NCBI RefSeq assembly: GCF_000017805.1 | Contig: NC_009767.1 | Span: forward strand, 4,443,001-4,507,000 | Origin: Roseiflexus castenholzii DSM 13941 | GTDB taxonomy: Bacteria; Chloroflexota; Chloroflexia; Chloroflexales; Roseiflexaceae | DNA: 64,000 bases | Direction of reading: 5' to 3' | In this document: positions 1-9,704 of the stretch, piece after piece | Layout: each line of letters opens with the position of its first letter | How positions within the stretch are numbered: the stretch's first letter is position 1 | Made by a program: the position numbers and the translations under genes | The notes under the pieces: generated by a model | Databases searched by the model: none | The model's input: the letters and a program-made list of their open reading frames with translations, nothing else | What the model was told of the DNA's origin: nothing

Positions 1-648
1 GCTGGCGGCACGCACGAACCGATCGATCCGGTCCGGTTCATCGGCAATCGCGCATCGGGCAGAATGGGATATGCCATTGCTGCGGCGGCCCGTGACCGCG
101 GCGCATCTGTCACGCTGATCAGTGGCCCGGCGAGGGTGCAACCGCCAGCCGCTGTCACGCTGGTGCGCGTCGAGACGGCGCTCGAAATGCAACGCGAGGT
201 CGAATCTGCCATTGCTGATGCCGATCTGTTAATCATGAACGCTGCCGTCGCCGATTTTCGACCAGCCATCGTTGCCGGGCAAAAAATCAAGAAGGGCGAC
301 GATGAAGAGTTGACGATCCGCCTGGTGCGCAATCCTGATATTCTTGCCAGTATCGCGCATCGGCGCGATCTGGTCAAGATCGGATTCGCCGCCGAAACCC
401 ACGATCTTCTGACGTATGCGCGCGATAAACTCGAACGCAAGGGGCTTGATATGATTGTGGCGAATGAGGCAGTCGCCAGCATTGGTTCGGAAGATATTCA
501 GTTGATCCTGATCGATGCCCAGGGAATCGAACGACTGCCGCTGCTGCCCAAAACTGAAGCGGCGGAACTCTTGCTCGACGCGATTGTTGAACGATGCGCA
601 GCGCGGTGGAGCGATTCGAGACTTGACCTCGGCGCTGCACACGATTGA
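1..648 (+). CDS. coaBC: Phosphopantothenoylcysteine decarboxylase / phosphopantothenate-cysteine ligase, 3' part
   Basis: The frame is open from base 1, so the gene begins outside the window and only the last 215 residues are here. They form the CoaB half, which joins cysteine to 4'-phosphopantothenate in coenzyme A synthesis; the flavin-dependent CoaC decarboxylase half is cut off. Visible CoaB hallmarks are GGTHEPIDPVRFIGNRASG at the extreme left (nucleotide binding), then NAAVADFRP, and the KIKK segment followed by the RNPDIL motif. The stop at 646-648 is followed 7 bp later by the ATG of the next gene, which suggests one transcript. Assignment is firm; only the missing 5' part is unknown. 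Confidence 0.95.
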   Translation, partial: AGGTHEPIDPVRFIGNRASGRMGYAIAAAARDRGASVTLISGPARVQPPAAVTLVRVETALEMQREVESAIADADLLIMNAAVADFRPAIVAGQKIKKGDDEELTIRLVRNPDILASIAHRRDLVKIGFAAETHDLLTYARDKLERKGLDMIVANEAVASIGSEDIQLILIDAQGIERLPLLPKTEAAELLLDAIVERCAARWSDSRLDLGAAHD

Positions 649-655
649 CGTGCCC

Positions 656-1765
656 ATGACCCAACCCGACGACCCTAAGAAGCCGGACGATGTCAATGGC
701 TCGTCCGCGGACGCGACTGACGACGGGGCAACCGACGCGCCAGCAACCGCGCGCGGTATGGTGCAGGTGACCCGCACGTTGACGACGCCCGACCGGCGGG
801 TGAGCGCGAACATTGCCAATGCTGCGCTACGGCAGCGTCTGATGACGCTGATCGACGCGCTCGGCGATCCCGGTCATCCGCTGCACGCACGCGCTGTCGA
901 TGACCTTACGGCGCTTGGTGAACCGGCGGTTCCGGCGTTGATCGAGGCGCTGCGCACCCATGAACCCTGGCTGCTGGCGTACCGCGCAACGGAGGCATTA
1001 GGGCAGATCGGCGACGGGCGCGCCGCCGGTCCGCTGGTGGAGGCGCTCCGCCATCCGAATAGTAATGTGCGCTGGGGCGCGATTCGCGCCCTGGCGACCG
1101 TGGGCGATGCGCGCGCACTGCTGGAACTGCGCCGCGTTGCGCGAACCGATCGCAGTAAAACCAGTTGGGGCGAGTCGGTTGGTGATACGGCGCGCGTTGT
1201 GCTGGAACAGATGCAGAGCCGCACCCTGCTGGCGCGTGTCGCCGAACTGGTCAAAACTGCCATCGCCTGTGTCTTGATGCTCGTTTCGTTAATCTTCGCC
1301 TGGAGCGTGCTGACCGAATTGCGCGACGAATTAAGTCAGGTGGGGCGAGTCGAACCGGCGCCGGTGATCATCGCGCCGCCAATGCGTACCACAGCGCCAC
1401 AGGCGGCGCTAACGCCGCCAACGCCGGTGCAGACGCCAACGGCGCCGCCAGCGCCATCCCCACCGACGCCGGTCCCCGTCAATCCGTCAGAACGGACGGG
1501 AATCGTGGTGACTTCTGGCAATGTGCGCGCAACGCCAGCGCGCCTGCCCGACAATGTCATCGGCAGTGTGACAGCCGGAGATACGCTGGTGTTCCTGGGA
1601 GTGACCTCTGATGGCGCATGGTACCGCGTGCAACTCGGTTCGCCAACCGCTCCGTCTTCCCAGATTCGCAGCGTAGACGGCAGCGGGTGGATCAGTGCAT
1701 CGCTGGTCACCGCTCCTGCGGATGTGCCGGTCGAAACGCCGCCGCTGCCAACGCCAACGCCATAA
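656..1765 (+). CDS. HEAT-repeat membrane protein with C-terminal SH3-like domain
   Basis: A 369-residue protein if translation starts at ATG 656, just after the coaBC stop; an in-frame ATG at 515 would lie inside coaBC and is unlikely. The N-terminus is acidic and disordered. Residues about 60-160 carry HEAT/PBS-lyase-type repeats (GEPAVPALIEAL, then two units of the type GDGRAAGPLVEAL). A single membrane span follows near residues 205-225 (ACVLMLVSLIFAWSVL). After it come a Pro/Thr-rich linker and a bacterial SH3-like domain (GNVRATPARLPD to GWISASLV), a fold often seen in wall-binding proteins. The likely topology is HEAT repeats inside and SH3 outside. It lies just ahead of mltG, so a cell-envelope role is plausible, but no specific function can be named. 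Confidence 0.8.
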   Translation: MTQPDDPKKPDDVNGSSADATDDGATDAPATARGMVQVTRTLTTPDRRVSANIANAALRQRLMTLIDALGDPGHPLHARAVDDLTALGEPAVPALIEALRTHEPWLLAYRATEALGQIGDGRAAGPLVEALRHPNSNVRWGAIRALATVGDARALLELRRVARTDRSKTSWGESVGDTARVVLEQMQSRTLLARVAELVKTAIACVLMLVSLIFAWSVLTELRDELSQVGRVEPAPVIIAPPMRTTAPQAALTPPTPVQTPTAPPAPSPPTPVPVNPSERTGIVVTSGNVRATPARLPDNVIGSVTAGDTLVFLGVTSDGAWYRVQLGSPTAPSSQIRSVDGSGWISASLVTAPADVPVETPPLPTPTP

Positions 1766-1783
1766 TGGAGACCACGAAGAACC

Positions 1784-2893
1784 ATGGCTGACGCTGTCCG
1801 TGCAACTGCTTTCGCCAAAACGCTGCGTGCTATCTTCCTCGGCATTGCGCTGCTCGCATTGAGTGTTGCGTGTGCCGGCTATCTCCTGCTGAGCGAAATA
1901 CGACGCCCGGCAGGAACCGATGCTGCGCCGGTCGAGTTTATCGTTGAACCCGGCGATAGCGCCAGCGTTATTGCCACCCGTCTCGGCGCAGCGAATCTGG
2001 TGCGCCAACCGTTGCTCTTTACCATCCTGGTGCGCCTCCGGGGTCTCGACGGCGAATTGCAGGCCGGTCGCTACCTGCTGCGCGCCAATATGACGATGAG
2101 CGAAATTATTGCCGCGCTCCAGAACAGTCGTGTCGAGGAAGTGCAGGTGACCATCATCGAAGGGTCGCGACTCGAAGAAATCGCCGAGCAACTTGCCACA
2201 GCCGGACTGATCAATGTCACGGAACAGGCATTCTTGCGCACCGCGCGAAACGGGGCGGCGTTTCAACCGCAACACTTCTATCTCAATAGCCTGCCACCCG
2301 GCGCCAGCCTGGAAGGGTATCTGTTTCCCGATACCTATCGCTTCGCGGTGACGGCCACCGTTACCGAAGTGATCGAAATCATGCTCGACCGTTTCGATGA
2401 GCAGTATGCCACATTCGAGCGCGATGTCACGGCGCCGCGCGTGAGTGTGCACGAAATTGTGACGATGGCGTCAATCGTCCAGCGCGAAGCAGCGCGTGAG
2501 GACGAAATGCCCAAGATCGCTGCCGTCTTCTGGAATCGCCTCAAACCCGAAAACCTCGCCGAAACCGGCGGCGGCAAATTGGGCGCCGATCCGACCATCC
2601 AGTACATTCTGGGACAACGCGGCAACTGGTGGCCCCGACTCGACTCGTTGAGCAGTGATGAGATCAATGGGATCGCCAGCCCGTATAACACGCGCGTCAA
2701 TCCGGGTTTGCCCCCCGGACCGATTGCCAGCCCCGGTCTTGCAGCGCTCCGCGCCGCTGCCCGTCCAGACGAGTCGGCGCCCTATCTCTACTTTGTTGCA
2801 TCGTGCACAAACCCTGGCGCGCACAATTTTGCCGTCACCTTCGAGGAGTTTCAGCGCTTCGAGCGGGAGTATCTGACATGTCCATCGCGTTAA
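1784..2893 (+). CDS. mltG: Endolytic murein transglycosylase MltG (YceG family)
   Basis: A 369-residue, membrane-anchored lytic transglycosylase that cuts nascent glycan strands and so ends peptidoglycan polymerisation. The N-terminal anchor is residues about 10-35. A LysM-like part follows (FIVEPGDSASVIATRLGAANLV). The catalytic YceG domain contains PDTYRF and the active-site stretch MASIVQREA, whose Glu aligns with the essential Glu of E. coli MltG, then AAVFWNRL and the family-typical end YNTRVNPGLPPGPIASPG. The length is normal for the family. It begins 18 bp after the HEAT/SH3 gene, and its last 16 bp overlap the start of aroE, so the two are probably translationally coupled. Confidence 0.95.
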   Translation: MADAVRATAFAKTLRAIFLGIALLALSVACAGYLLLSEIRRPAGTDAAPVEFIVEPGDSASVIATRLGAANLVRQPLLFTILVRLRGLDGELQAGRYLLRANMTMSEIIAALQNSRVEEVQVTIIEGSRLEEIAEQLATAGLINVTEQAFLRTARNGAAFQPQHFYLNSLPPGASLEGYLFPDTYRFAVTATVTEVIEIMLDRFDEQYATFERDVTAPRVSVHEIVTMASIVQREAAREDEMPKIAAVFWNRLKPENLAETGGGKLGADPTIQYILGQRGNWWPRLDSLSSDEINGIASPYNTRVNPGLPPGPIASPGLAALRAAARPDESAPYLYFVASCTNPGAHNFAVTFEEFQRFEREYLTCPSR

Positions 2894-3729
2894 CCGGCGT
2901 CATCGGCGATCCGGTGAGCCATAGCCTGTCGCCCTTTCTGCACCATGCCGCGTTCGAGCATCTGGGCATTGCGGCGCGCTACGAACGCTGGCAGACGAGC
3001 AGCGCAGCACTGCCGGCGCGTGTCGCTTCGTTGCGCGCGCCGCATGTCTTGGGCGCTAACGTAACACTGCCGCACAAGATTGCCGTGGTGCGGCTTCTTG
3101 ATCGACTCGATCCTCTGGCAGCGCAGATCGGCGCGGTCAACACGATTGTGCGTCTCCCCGATGGACAACTCGAAGGGTGCAACACCGACGCGCCTGCCAC
3201 CATTGCGACGCTCCGGGAGGATGCCGGTGTTGATCCGGCAGGCAGGCGCGTGGTGATCCTGGGAGCTAGCGGCGCTGCCCGTGCTGCGGCATTTGCGCTG
3301 ATCGGCGCGCGAGCATCGATGCTGACCGTCATCAATCGCACTTTGGAGCGCGCTGAGGAATTGCTGGCGGATGTGCTCGCCAGCCGCGATGACGACCCGT
3401 ATCTGCGCGCGCTGGCGCTCGATGACCCGGATGTTCCAGACGCGATTCGCGCAGCGGATGTGATTATCAATGCCACATCGCTCGGCTGGCATCGCGACGA
3501 AACCCCGCTGCCGGGCTATCTGATCCCGGCGACGGCGCTGGTGTTCGACATGGTGTATCAGCCGACACGCTTGCTGCGTGAGGCAGCGCAGGCTGGCGCA
3601 TCGACGCTCGATGGGCGCGGCATGCTGGTGCGACAGGCGGCGTTGTCGTTCGAGCGCTGGACTGGTGCGCCTGCGCCGCTCGACGTGATGTTTGCCGCAT
3701 TCGATCAGGCGCGCAGCATGGCTGCATAG
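2878..3729 (+). CDS. aroE: Shikimate dehydrogenase
   Basis: A 283-residue NADPH-dependent enzyme that reduces 3-dehydroshikimate to shikimate in aromatic amino acid synthesis. The start is ATG 2878 (MSIALTGVIGDPVSHSLSP), inside the end of mltG; the ATG further upstream at 2803 lies deeper in mltG and adds no conserved sequence. The substrate-binding SHSLSP and the catalytic Lys in NVTLPHK are present. So are the invariant GCNTDA and the nucleotide-binding GASGAARAAAFAL. The NATSLG and FDMVYQPTRLL motifs complete the family pattern. Length is typical. Confidence 0.96.
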   Translation: MSIALTGVIGDPVSHSLSPFLHHAAFEHLGIAARYERWQTSSAALPARVASLRAPHVLGANVTLPHKIAVVRLLDRLDPLAAQIGAVNTIVRLPDGQLEGCNTDAPATIATLREDAGVDPAGRRVVILGASGAARAAAFALIGARASMLTVINRTLERAEELLADVLASRDDDPYLRALALDDPDVPDAIRAADVIINATSLGWHRDETPLPGYLIPATALVFDMVYQPTRLLREAAQAGASTLDGRGMLVRQAALSFERWTGAPAPLDVMFAAFDQARSMAA

Positions 3730-3740
3730 GTGGCACTGAT

Positions 3741-4505
3741 GTGGATATTGTGCTTGTCGCTCTGACCGGCTTGCTCCTTGGCGCATTGCTAAACCTGATC
3801 ATCATTCGCCTGCCGCGTGAGCAGGGATTTGGCGGTTGGCCCCGGTGCACCCGTTGCGGTCAACCACTGGCATGGTGGCAGGTTCTGCCGCTCATCGGAT
3901 GGCTGACGCAGGGTGGACGCGCCCGCTGTTGCGGTCAACGCCTCGATGCGCTCTATCCTCTAGTGGACCTCATCACTGCTGCAACGCTGGTCCTGCTCTA
4001 CCTTCAGCATCACCTGAGCATCAGCATGGTCTACGGCAGTGTAGTGGCAGCCGTGCTCATTGTGACCGGCGCTATCGATTGGCAGCATCGCCTCATCTAC
4101 ACCCTTCCAACCCTCAGCGCCACGCTGGCGGCGACCGCCGTCGCGTTCGTCGTTCCATTTCACAGTGTGCTGAATGCATTGGCGGGTCTCTTGATAGCCG
4201 GTATCTTATTTGTCATTTTTTATGTACTGGCGCGCGCGCTATTTCCGGCGCATCGCGCGCCGTTCGGGCTTGGAGACGTGTACCTTGGGATGTTCATCGG
4301 CGCTGCGCTTGGATTAACCAACCTGCCCGGCGCTCTTCTCTACGGCATGCTCCTGGCCGGCGCCTTCTCGGCGATCCTCATGATCCTGCGGCGCTTCGGC
4401 AAACGCGATACGCCGCAGTACATTTCCTATGGCACATTCCTGTGTATTGGCGCCCTCATCTACCTGATCATCTGGGGGCTTGCCGGTCCGCGTCCCTTTT
4501 CATAA
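3741..4505 (+). CDS. pilD: Type IV prepilin peptidase / methyltransferase
   Basis: A 254-residue polytopic aspartic protease that removes prepilin leaders; in this family the cytoplasmic Cys-rich loop belongs to the N-methylating part. The CxxC (RCTRCGQPL) and CCGQRLDALYPLVDL segments are visible. The two expected catalytic Asp residues are in GAIDWQHRLI and GLGDVYLG. The best start is GTG 3741, 11 bp after aroE. Roughly eight hydrophobic spans can be seen. No pilin genes are in the window, so the substrates (type IV or Tad/Flp pilins) cannot be identified. The gene closes the coaBC-mltG-aroE strand run. Confidence 0.92.
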   Translation: MDIVLVALTGLLLGALLNLIIIRLPREQGFGGWPRCTRCGQPLAWWQVLPLIGWLTQGGRARCCGQRLDALYPLVDLITAATLVLLYLQHHLSISMVYGSVVAAVLIVTGAIDWQHRLIYTLPTLSATLAATAVAFVVPFHSVLNALAGLLIAGILFVIFYVLARALFPAHRAPFGLGDVYLGMFIGAALGLTNLPGALLYGMLLAGAFSAILMILRRFGKRDTPQYISYGTFLCIGALIYLIIWGLAGPRPFS

Positions 4506-4544
4506 ACAATTTGTCAAGTCCATGCGTCCGTTTTAGTGAACAAA

Positions 4545-4574
4545 TCGTCATTCTACGCGGTTGTGTCGTATGAT
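4545..4574 (+). promoter_or_regulatory. Possible promoter of the subtilase gene
   Basis: TATGAT at 4569-4574 forms a -10 box, with a weak -35 (TCGTCA, 4545-4550) 18 bp upstream. It would start transcription near 4581, about 40 nt before the chosen ATG at 4620, which argues against the earlier GTG at 4536. Confidence 0.35.
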
Positions 4575-4619
4575 AAGATAAGTCCGACGTTATTCTGTGT
4601 GCAGAAAAAGACCTGTGCT

Positions 4620-7600
4620 ATGCAACGGCTGACACTGCTGGCTGCCGTTTTCGGTATTGCCCTGTCTGCAATGCTTCTTCCTTCCGCGTCCCATGCGTAT
4701 GAAACAGGGGAAGAACCTTTTACCATCGGTCTCTCTAGCGCTATGCCGCCACCGGGCTACACGAACCGCCGTCAGCCTCTCACCGTGATGCTCGCGCTCG
4801 GCGACACCAACGCATCACCATCTGCCGAAGGCATGCTCGCGCCTCAAACCGTCGGCGCCGACATCCCAACGCTCCGGCATCTTCTGGCGGCAGCGAACAT
4901 TCCTGTTCTGTTCGAGGTGCATACTGCATATAACGGCATTGCCGTTGCAGTCACGCCGGATCAACTGAGCGCGCTCCGCAGTCTGCCAGGCGTGGCGAAC
5001 ATCCACATCATCACACCGAAGGAACGTTCGGCTGACCGCGCGCTCACATTTATCGGCGCGCCACAGTTCTGGAGCGCGACCGGTCAACTGATCGGCAATG
5101 GCGTGCGCATTGGCATTATCGACAGCGGCATCGACTACACACATGCCACATTTGGGGGACCCGGCACATCGACGGCGTTCCATTCCAACAATCCGACCAT
5201 CATTGAACCCGGCACGTTTCCGACCGAAAAAGTTATCGCAGGGTACGATTTTGTCGGCGACGCGTATGATGCGTCAGGGCAATTTGGGTCGCCCCTTCCC
5301 TTTCCCGATCCCGATCCGCTCGACTGCGCCGGAGACGGCGCCGATGCTGCGCGGCGCATCAGCGGCGGTCATGGCACGCATGTGGCCGGGATTGCTGCCG
5401 GTTATGGCGTCGATGCCGCCGGTCGCACCTATCGCGGTATCTATTCGGCAAGCGTTCCATTCAACGATTTTCTCGTTTTGCCCGGCGTTGCCCCCGGCGC
5501 CACGCTCGTCGCCTTGAAAATCTTCGGTTGCCGTGGCACAACCACGTTTCTTACCCGCGCTATCGACTATGCGATTGATCCGAATGGCGATGGCAACACG
5601 GATGATCGCCTGGTCGATGTGTTGAATATTTCACTGGGTTCGCCGTTCGGCGGCGAGACCGACCCGGACGTTGTCGCGATCAATCGGGCAGTGGAAGCCG
5701 GAGTTGTGGTCGTGGTCGCTGCCGGCGATACCGGCAACACGTTTTACAGTGTCAATTCGCCCGCCTCCGCCGGTCGGGCCATCACCGTCGGCGCTTCGGT
5801 CGATACCGGGCGCGACCCGTCACTGCCGCCCGACAGTCTCGATCTGCTGACATCGCGCGGTCCACAGCGCGCCAGAATACTCAAACCCGACCTGGTTGCG
5901 CCAGGATTGGCAATCCGCTCTGCTGCCGCGGGATCGGGGATAGGCGCGCAGGCGCTCAGCGGAACATCGATAGCTGCACCGCACGTCGCAGGCACAGCAG
6001 CCCTTCTGCGCCAACTGCATCCGGCGTGGACGCCTGAGCAAATCAAGACGGCGCTGATGAATGCGGCGCGCCCCGCGCGCGATGCATCCGGCAACCTGTA
6101 TCCGCCATCGCTCGCCGGCGCCGGCAGGCTCGATGTATCGACGTTGTTCGCCTATGATGTGCTGGCGTTCGATGCCGAGAGTCCTTCATCCGTTGCGTTG
6201 TCCTTTGGAGCGCCATGGATCAATCGGACACAACAGTTCCAGAAGACGCTGCGGATCACAAACAGCGGTAGTCATACACGCACCTTGCGTCTCGCTCCGG
6301 TGATCGCGGCTGCGGAGCAAGGGGTGCTGATCGAAACGCCGTCCGGTCCGTATGAGGCGCCACCGGGGCATACTCTGGAGGTGCCGGTTACCATTTCCGT
6401 CGATCCGGCTGCGCTCGACTTTACTCGCGACGAGACGACGCCGCAGCGACAGATCGGCGATCCACCGGTTTTCGAGCGGTACTATATGGCGGAGCATAGC
6501 GGCGTCATCGAGATTCGCAGTACGCTCGGCGCGCGCATCCGTTCAGCGCATGCCGGCGACTTCGATGGTGTCACGGTTTATGTCGATGACCAACCGCTCG
6601 AATCATCGATCAGTCCTGGACGGGTTGGCAGATACCGCGCGTTCAGTCCAGGGCGCAAACTGGTGCGGGCGTTTCAGCCAGGAGCGCCGCTCACATCTCC
6701 GCCGCTGGTCGCCGGGGAGTTCGATGTGGTTGATGGGCGCGATTATACGATTGTCGTATACGGCTCGTGGCGCAATCCGCGACTGGCGCTGGTCGACAAC
6801 GTTCCCGATCCTTCTGTGTCGCGTGATGCGGTGATGCTGCACGTTTTCAACGGCAATCCGCTGCGCGACGGTTCAGCCGTTGATGTCTATCTCGACGGTG
6901 CGCTGCTGGTTGGCAATCTGCCGGTCGGCTCAGTCAGCGCGTTCAGCGTGACGAGTCCTGGCAACCACAAAGTGCGCTTCCTCCGCGCCGGCAGTTCGCC
7001 TGCCACGTCGTCATCGGCAGCCAGCAAAGAGTTCGTTGCCGGCTCTGGCGAAGTGATCCTGGTGATCGGCGGCGGCAATGCTTCCTGGAGTCTTCGTGGC
7101 TTCACCGGTCGCGGACGGTTGATCAACGAACAGACGACACGAGTCCCTTTTCAGATCGTTCCGAAATCCGCTTCGGATCTCGCGGCGACCCAATCTGAGG
7201 TGACGATTCCGACCGATGCCGCCACCTTTAGCATTCCGCTACGCAATGGTGGCGCGCGCAATCAAGCGGTATCGCCGCGCGGCGCGCAGACGCCATTGGT
7301 GAGCGCCTACGAACTCGCGCCTGAAGGTCGCAGTCCGCAGATCACCGGATTGGCGCCAAACCTGCGCCCTGCCGATATTCGCTACGTCGGTGTGACCGGC
7401 AGTTACCTGGCGCGCGGCTGGGAAGGCAACAATACGGTTATTTTCTTTGGGCTGGCGGGATATGGCGCCTGGGCAACGCCGAATGAGGTGCAGTATCGCG
7501 TCTACATCAGTACAACCGGTCCCGATGGATCAGGACCGCCGGATGACATCCCTGAATTTGTGCTGGTCAATACAAGTCTTGGCGCTATACTCCCGGTGAG

Positions 7601-8195
7601 TGGGACGAGTGGATTCACCCGCCCCAACGATGTGTTCCGCGCTATTCTGTATCAGATTCAGCCAGATGGCACGCTGACCGTATTGCGCCTGACTGACTGG
7701 AACTTTATCCCTCCGCCTTCGCTCGCACCATTCCTCGACAGCGCACCATTCGATACATCAGTGATGGCATTGGCGACAACCGCAGGATTCCTCGGTCTCT
7801 CCCCTGCGACACCGGTGTTCAAGTATTATGTCGAAACATATGCGCGTGACGCGGGCGAATTTACCGAGCGAATCGACCGCGTGCCCGCCAGCGGCGCTAT
7901 TACCTACGATCTCCGCTCGCCGGCGGCCGCGCCGCTCAACACGCTTCCTGATGCGGGCGTCGTTCGCGCCGGATTGCCGACCCCCTTCTTCTTCGGCATC
8001 GACGGCGCGCAGATTACCGGCGTTGTCAATCAGGATGCGCTGGCGTCGCGCCGCACGCAGGATGTGCTGCTGCTCTATCACCACAATCCGGCGGACGCTC
8101 AGACTGAGGTGATCACCTTGCACAGCACCCGCCTGGCAAGCACTGCGCCGCCTGAACCATATCGGATCTTTTTGCCGATCGTCACAACGCCGTGA
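4620..8195 (+). CDS. Secreted subtilisin-like serine protease (S8) with DUF4397-like domains
   Basis: A 1191-residue exported protease. The start at ATG 4620 gives a clean signal peptide (MQRLTLLAAVFGIALSAMLL, cut near SASHAYE). An inhibitor I9-like propeptide follows (about 85-135). The S8 catalytic domain spans about 145-480, with Asp168 (GIIDSGID), His251 (GHGTHVAG) and Ser450 (GTSIAAPHVAG). The oxyanion-hole position, normally Asn in AAGN, is Asp370 (AAGDTGN). After the protease come Ig-like stretches and two regions resembling DUF4397 (around residues 640-720 and 740-820). The rest is unassigned and has no sorting motif. It stands alone, 114 bp after the prepilin peptidase. A secreted scavenging or matrix-processing role is likely; the substrate is unknown. 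Confidence 0.9.
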   Translation: MQRLTLLAAVFGIALSAMLLPSASHAYETGEEPFTIGLSSAMPPPGYTNRRQPLTVMLALGDTNASPSAEGMLAPQTVGADIPTLRHLLAAANIPVLFEVHTAYNGIAVAVTPDQLSALRSLPGVANIHIITPKERSADRALTFIGAPQFWSATGQLIGNGVRIGIIDSGIDYTHATFGGPGTSTAFHSNNPTIIEPGTFPTEKVIAGYDFVGDAYDASGQFGSPLPFPDPDPLDCAGDGADAARRISGGHGTHVAGIAAGYGVDAAGRTYRGIYSASVPFNDFLVLPGVAPGATLVALKIFGCRGTTTFLTRAIDYAIDPNGDGNTDDRLVDVLNISLGSPFGGETDPDVVAINRAVEAGVVVVVAAGDTGNTFYSVNSPASAGRAITVGASVDTGRDPSLPPDSLDLLTSRGPQRARILKPDLVAPGLAIRSAAAGSGIGAQALSGTSIAAPHVAGTAALLRQLHPAWTPEQIKTALMNAARPARDASGNLYPPSLAGAGRLDVSTLFAYDVLAFDAESPSSVALSFGAPWINRTQQFQKTLRITNSGSHTRTLRLAPVIAAAEQGVLIETPSGPYEAPPGHTLEVPVTISVDPAALDFTRDETTPQRQIGDPPVFERYYMAEHSGVIEIRSTLGARIRSAHAGDFDGVTVYVDDQPLESSISPGRVGRYRAFSPGRKLVRAFQPGAPLTSPPLVAGEFDVVDGRDYTIVVYGSWRNPRLALVDNVPDPSVSRDAVMLHVFNGNPLRDGSAVDVYLDGALLVGNLPVGSVSAFSVTSPGNHKVRFLRAGSSPATSSSAASKEFVAGSGEVILVIGGGNASWSLRGFTGRGRLINEQTTRVPFQIVPKSASDLAATQSEVTIPTDAATFSIPLRNGGARNQAVSPRGAQTPLVSAYELAPEGRSPQITGLAPNLRPADIRYVGVTGSYLARGWEGNNTVIFFGLAGYGAWATPNEVQYRVYISTTGPDGSGPPDDIPEFVLVNTSLGAILPVSGTSGFTRPNDVFRAILYQIQPDGTLTVLRLTDWNFIPPPSLAPFLDSAPFDTSVMALATTAGFLGLSPATPVFKYYVETYARDAGEFTERIDRVPASGAITYDLRSPAAAPLNTLPDAGVVRAGLPTPFFFGIDGAQITGVVNQDALASRRTQDVLLLYHHNPADAQTEVITLHSTRLASTAPPEPYRIFLPIVTTP

Positions 8196-8636
8196 TCTTC
8201 TGCACAAGCAGGAGGCATCTCCACCGGGCGCCCACCCGGCTCCAGGCGTCGGTCGCGGCGGAGTTGTCCTCCTGCCCTCTCTTCATCCTGGCGAAGAGAA
8301 CGGGTGCTGTGCGTGGCAAAGCAGGGGTCTCAGTCATCAGGACGCCCAACGCAAAACACGTGTACGCCGCGACGCGCCTGCCCAGAGCAGACATATCGCA
8401 TTCGGGCGCTGTGTCGAGTATCTTTTGCGATACGGTTTCTCCTCTCGTAGTCTCGCAGGCGGGGGCGCGAACGTTTGGCACGCTCTTCGGATGTCCTGCC
8501 GCACCCACTGGGGACGGCTGCGCGCGCGGCGCTGATCTCCTCGCTCCCGCGTGCGGGAGCGTGGCAGGGGGTGAGGAGATTGCTTCGACCGGCTGCGCCG
8601 GTCTCGCAATGACGGGAGTGCTTCGATTGGCTGCTA
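8196..8636 (+). other. Non-coding tract with a perfect GC-rich palindrome
   Basis: No convincing gene: the open frames on both strands lack any recognisable motif and run into repeats. CGCTCCCGCGTGCGGGAGCG at 8542-8561 has 9-bp arms around a 2-nt centre. From about 8575 the tract turns into the CGACCGGCTGCGCCGGTC hairpin repeats described in the next entries. A decayed gene cannot be excluded for 8200-8540. Confidence 0.5.
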
Positions 8637-9342
8637 CCAATGACGATTGAAGATGCCGCATGCTTGTCATTCCGAGCCCTTCGCTTCGCTCAGGGTAAAC
8701 GCAGCGAGGAATCTGAATTGAAGATGCCGCATGCGTGTCATTCCGAGCGCAGCGCGGAATCTGCGCGGGTCGCGCACGCCCTCTCGCGCTGATCGGGATG
8801 ACTATGCCGGATGGTCACAGGGAATTGGTAGCGCCGGTGGCGCAGTGAGGAGATTGCTTCGACCGGCTGCGCCGGTCTCGCAATGACAGGAGTGCTTCGA
8901 CCGGCTGCGCCGGTCGCGCAATGACGGGAGTGCTTCGATTGGCTGCTACCCATGACGATTGACGATGCCGCATGCGTGTCATTCCGAGCGCAGCGAGGAA
9001 TCTGAATTGACGATGCCGCATGCGTGTCATTCCGAGCGCAGCGAGGAATCTGAGTGGGTCGCGCACGACCTCTCGCGCTGCTCGGGATGACCATGCCGGA
9101 TGTGCACAGGTAATTGGTAGCGCCGGTGGCGCAGTGAGGAGATTGCTTCGACCGGCTGCGCCGGTCTCGCAATGACGGGAGTGCTTCGATTGGCTGCTAC
9201 CAATGACGATTGAAGATGCCGTATGCTTGTCATTCCGAGTGCAGCGACTTGTCATTCCGAGCGCAGCGCGGAATCTGCGCGGGTCGCGCACGCCCTCTCG
9301 CGCTGCTCGGGATGACCATGCCGGATGTGCACAGGGAATTGG
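8637..9342 (+). repeat. Three copies of a MITE-like interspersed element (CCAATGAC / TTGG ends)
   Basis: Copies lie at 8637-8828, 8949-9117 and 9200-9342, in direct orientation. Each begins with CCAATGACGATTGA (the second with CCCATGAC). Each runs through GATGCCGCATGCGTGTCATT and CGAGCGCAGCGAGGAATCTG, then TCTCGCGCTG and ATGCCGGATG, and ends in AATTGGTAG. Copies 1 and 2 carry an internal duplication of the GATGCCGCAT-GAATCTG segment. They are separated by blocks of the 38-bp hairpin repeat, so the whole is a compound tandem array. The same element occurs at 35543, 40774 and 57132. Confidence 0.75.
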
Positions 9343-9369
9343 TAGCGCCGGTGGCGCAGTGAGGAGATT

Positions 9370-9515
9370 GCTTCGACCGGCTGCGCCGGTCTCGCAATGA
9401 CGGGAGTGCTTCGATTGGCTGCGCCGGTCTCGCAATGACAGGAGTGCTTCGATTGGCTGCGCCGGTCTCGCAATGACAGGAGTGCTTCGATTGGCTGCAC
9501 CGGTCTCGCAATGAC
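9370..9515 (+). repeat. Four tandem 38-bp hairpin repeats
   Basis: The unit GCTTCGATTGGCTGCGCCGG followed by TCTCGCAATGACAGGAGT recurs at 9370, 9408, 9446 and 9484, a strict 38-bp period. The first copy has the fully palindromic core GACCGGC-TGC-GCCGGTC; later copies have ATTGGC. Single copies also occur at about 8581, 8870 and 9148. The same core, in reverse orientation, builds the array at 55025-55388. Confidence 0.8.
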
Positions 9516-9704
9516 CACGAACACCGGCAGGGGGTGAGGGCACAACGACGCATCCCAACGCCATGTATGCCCGCTCTGCGCATGACAGGTCCCCCTGCGT
9601 TCGGTTCCCAATTTGGCGAGCAATGACCCTCCCCAACGGGAGCAAGCGCAGGAAAGGTGCGATGTTCGTCGTGACGAGGGGAAGACCTTAACCAATAACG
9701 GTCT

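Noticed and set aside
8192..8670. Overlapping frames of about 150-160 residues on both strands after the subtilase gene
   Set aside because: They run into the interspersed repeats, and neither strand shows a motif or a ribosome-binding site.
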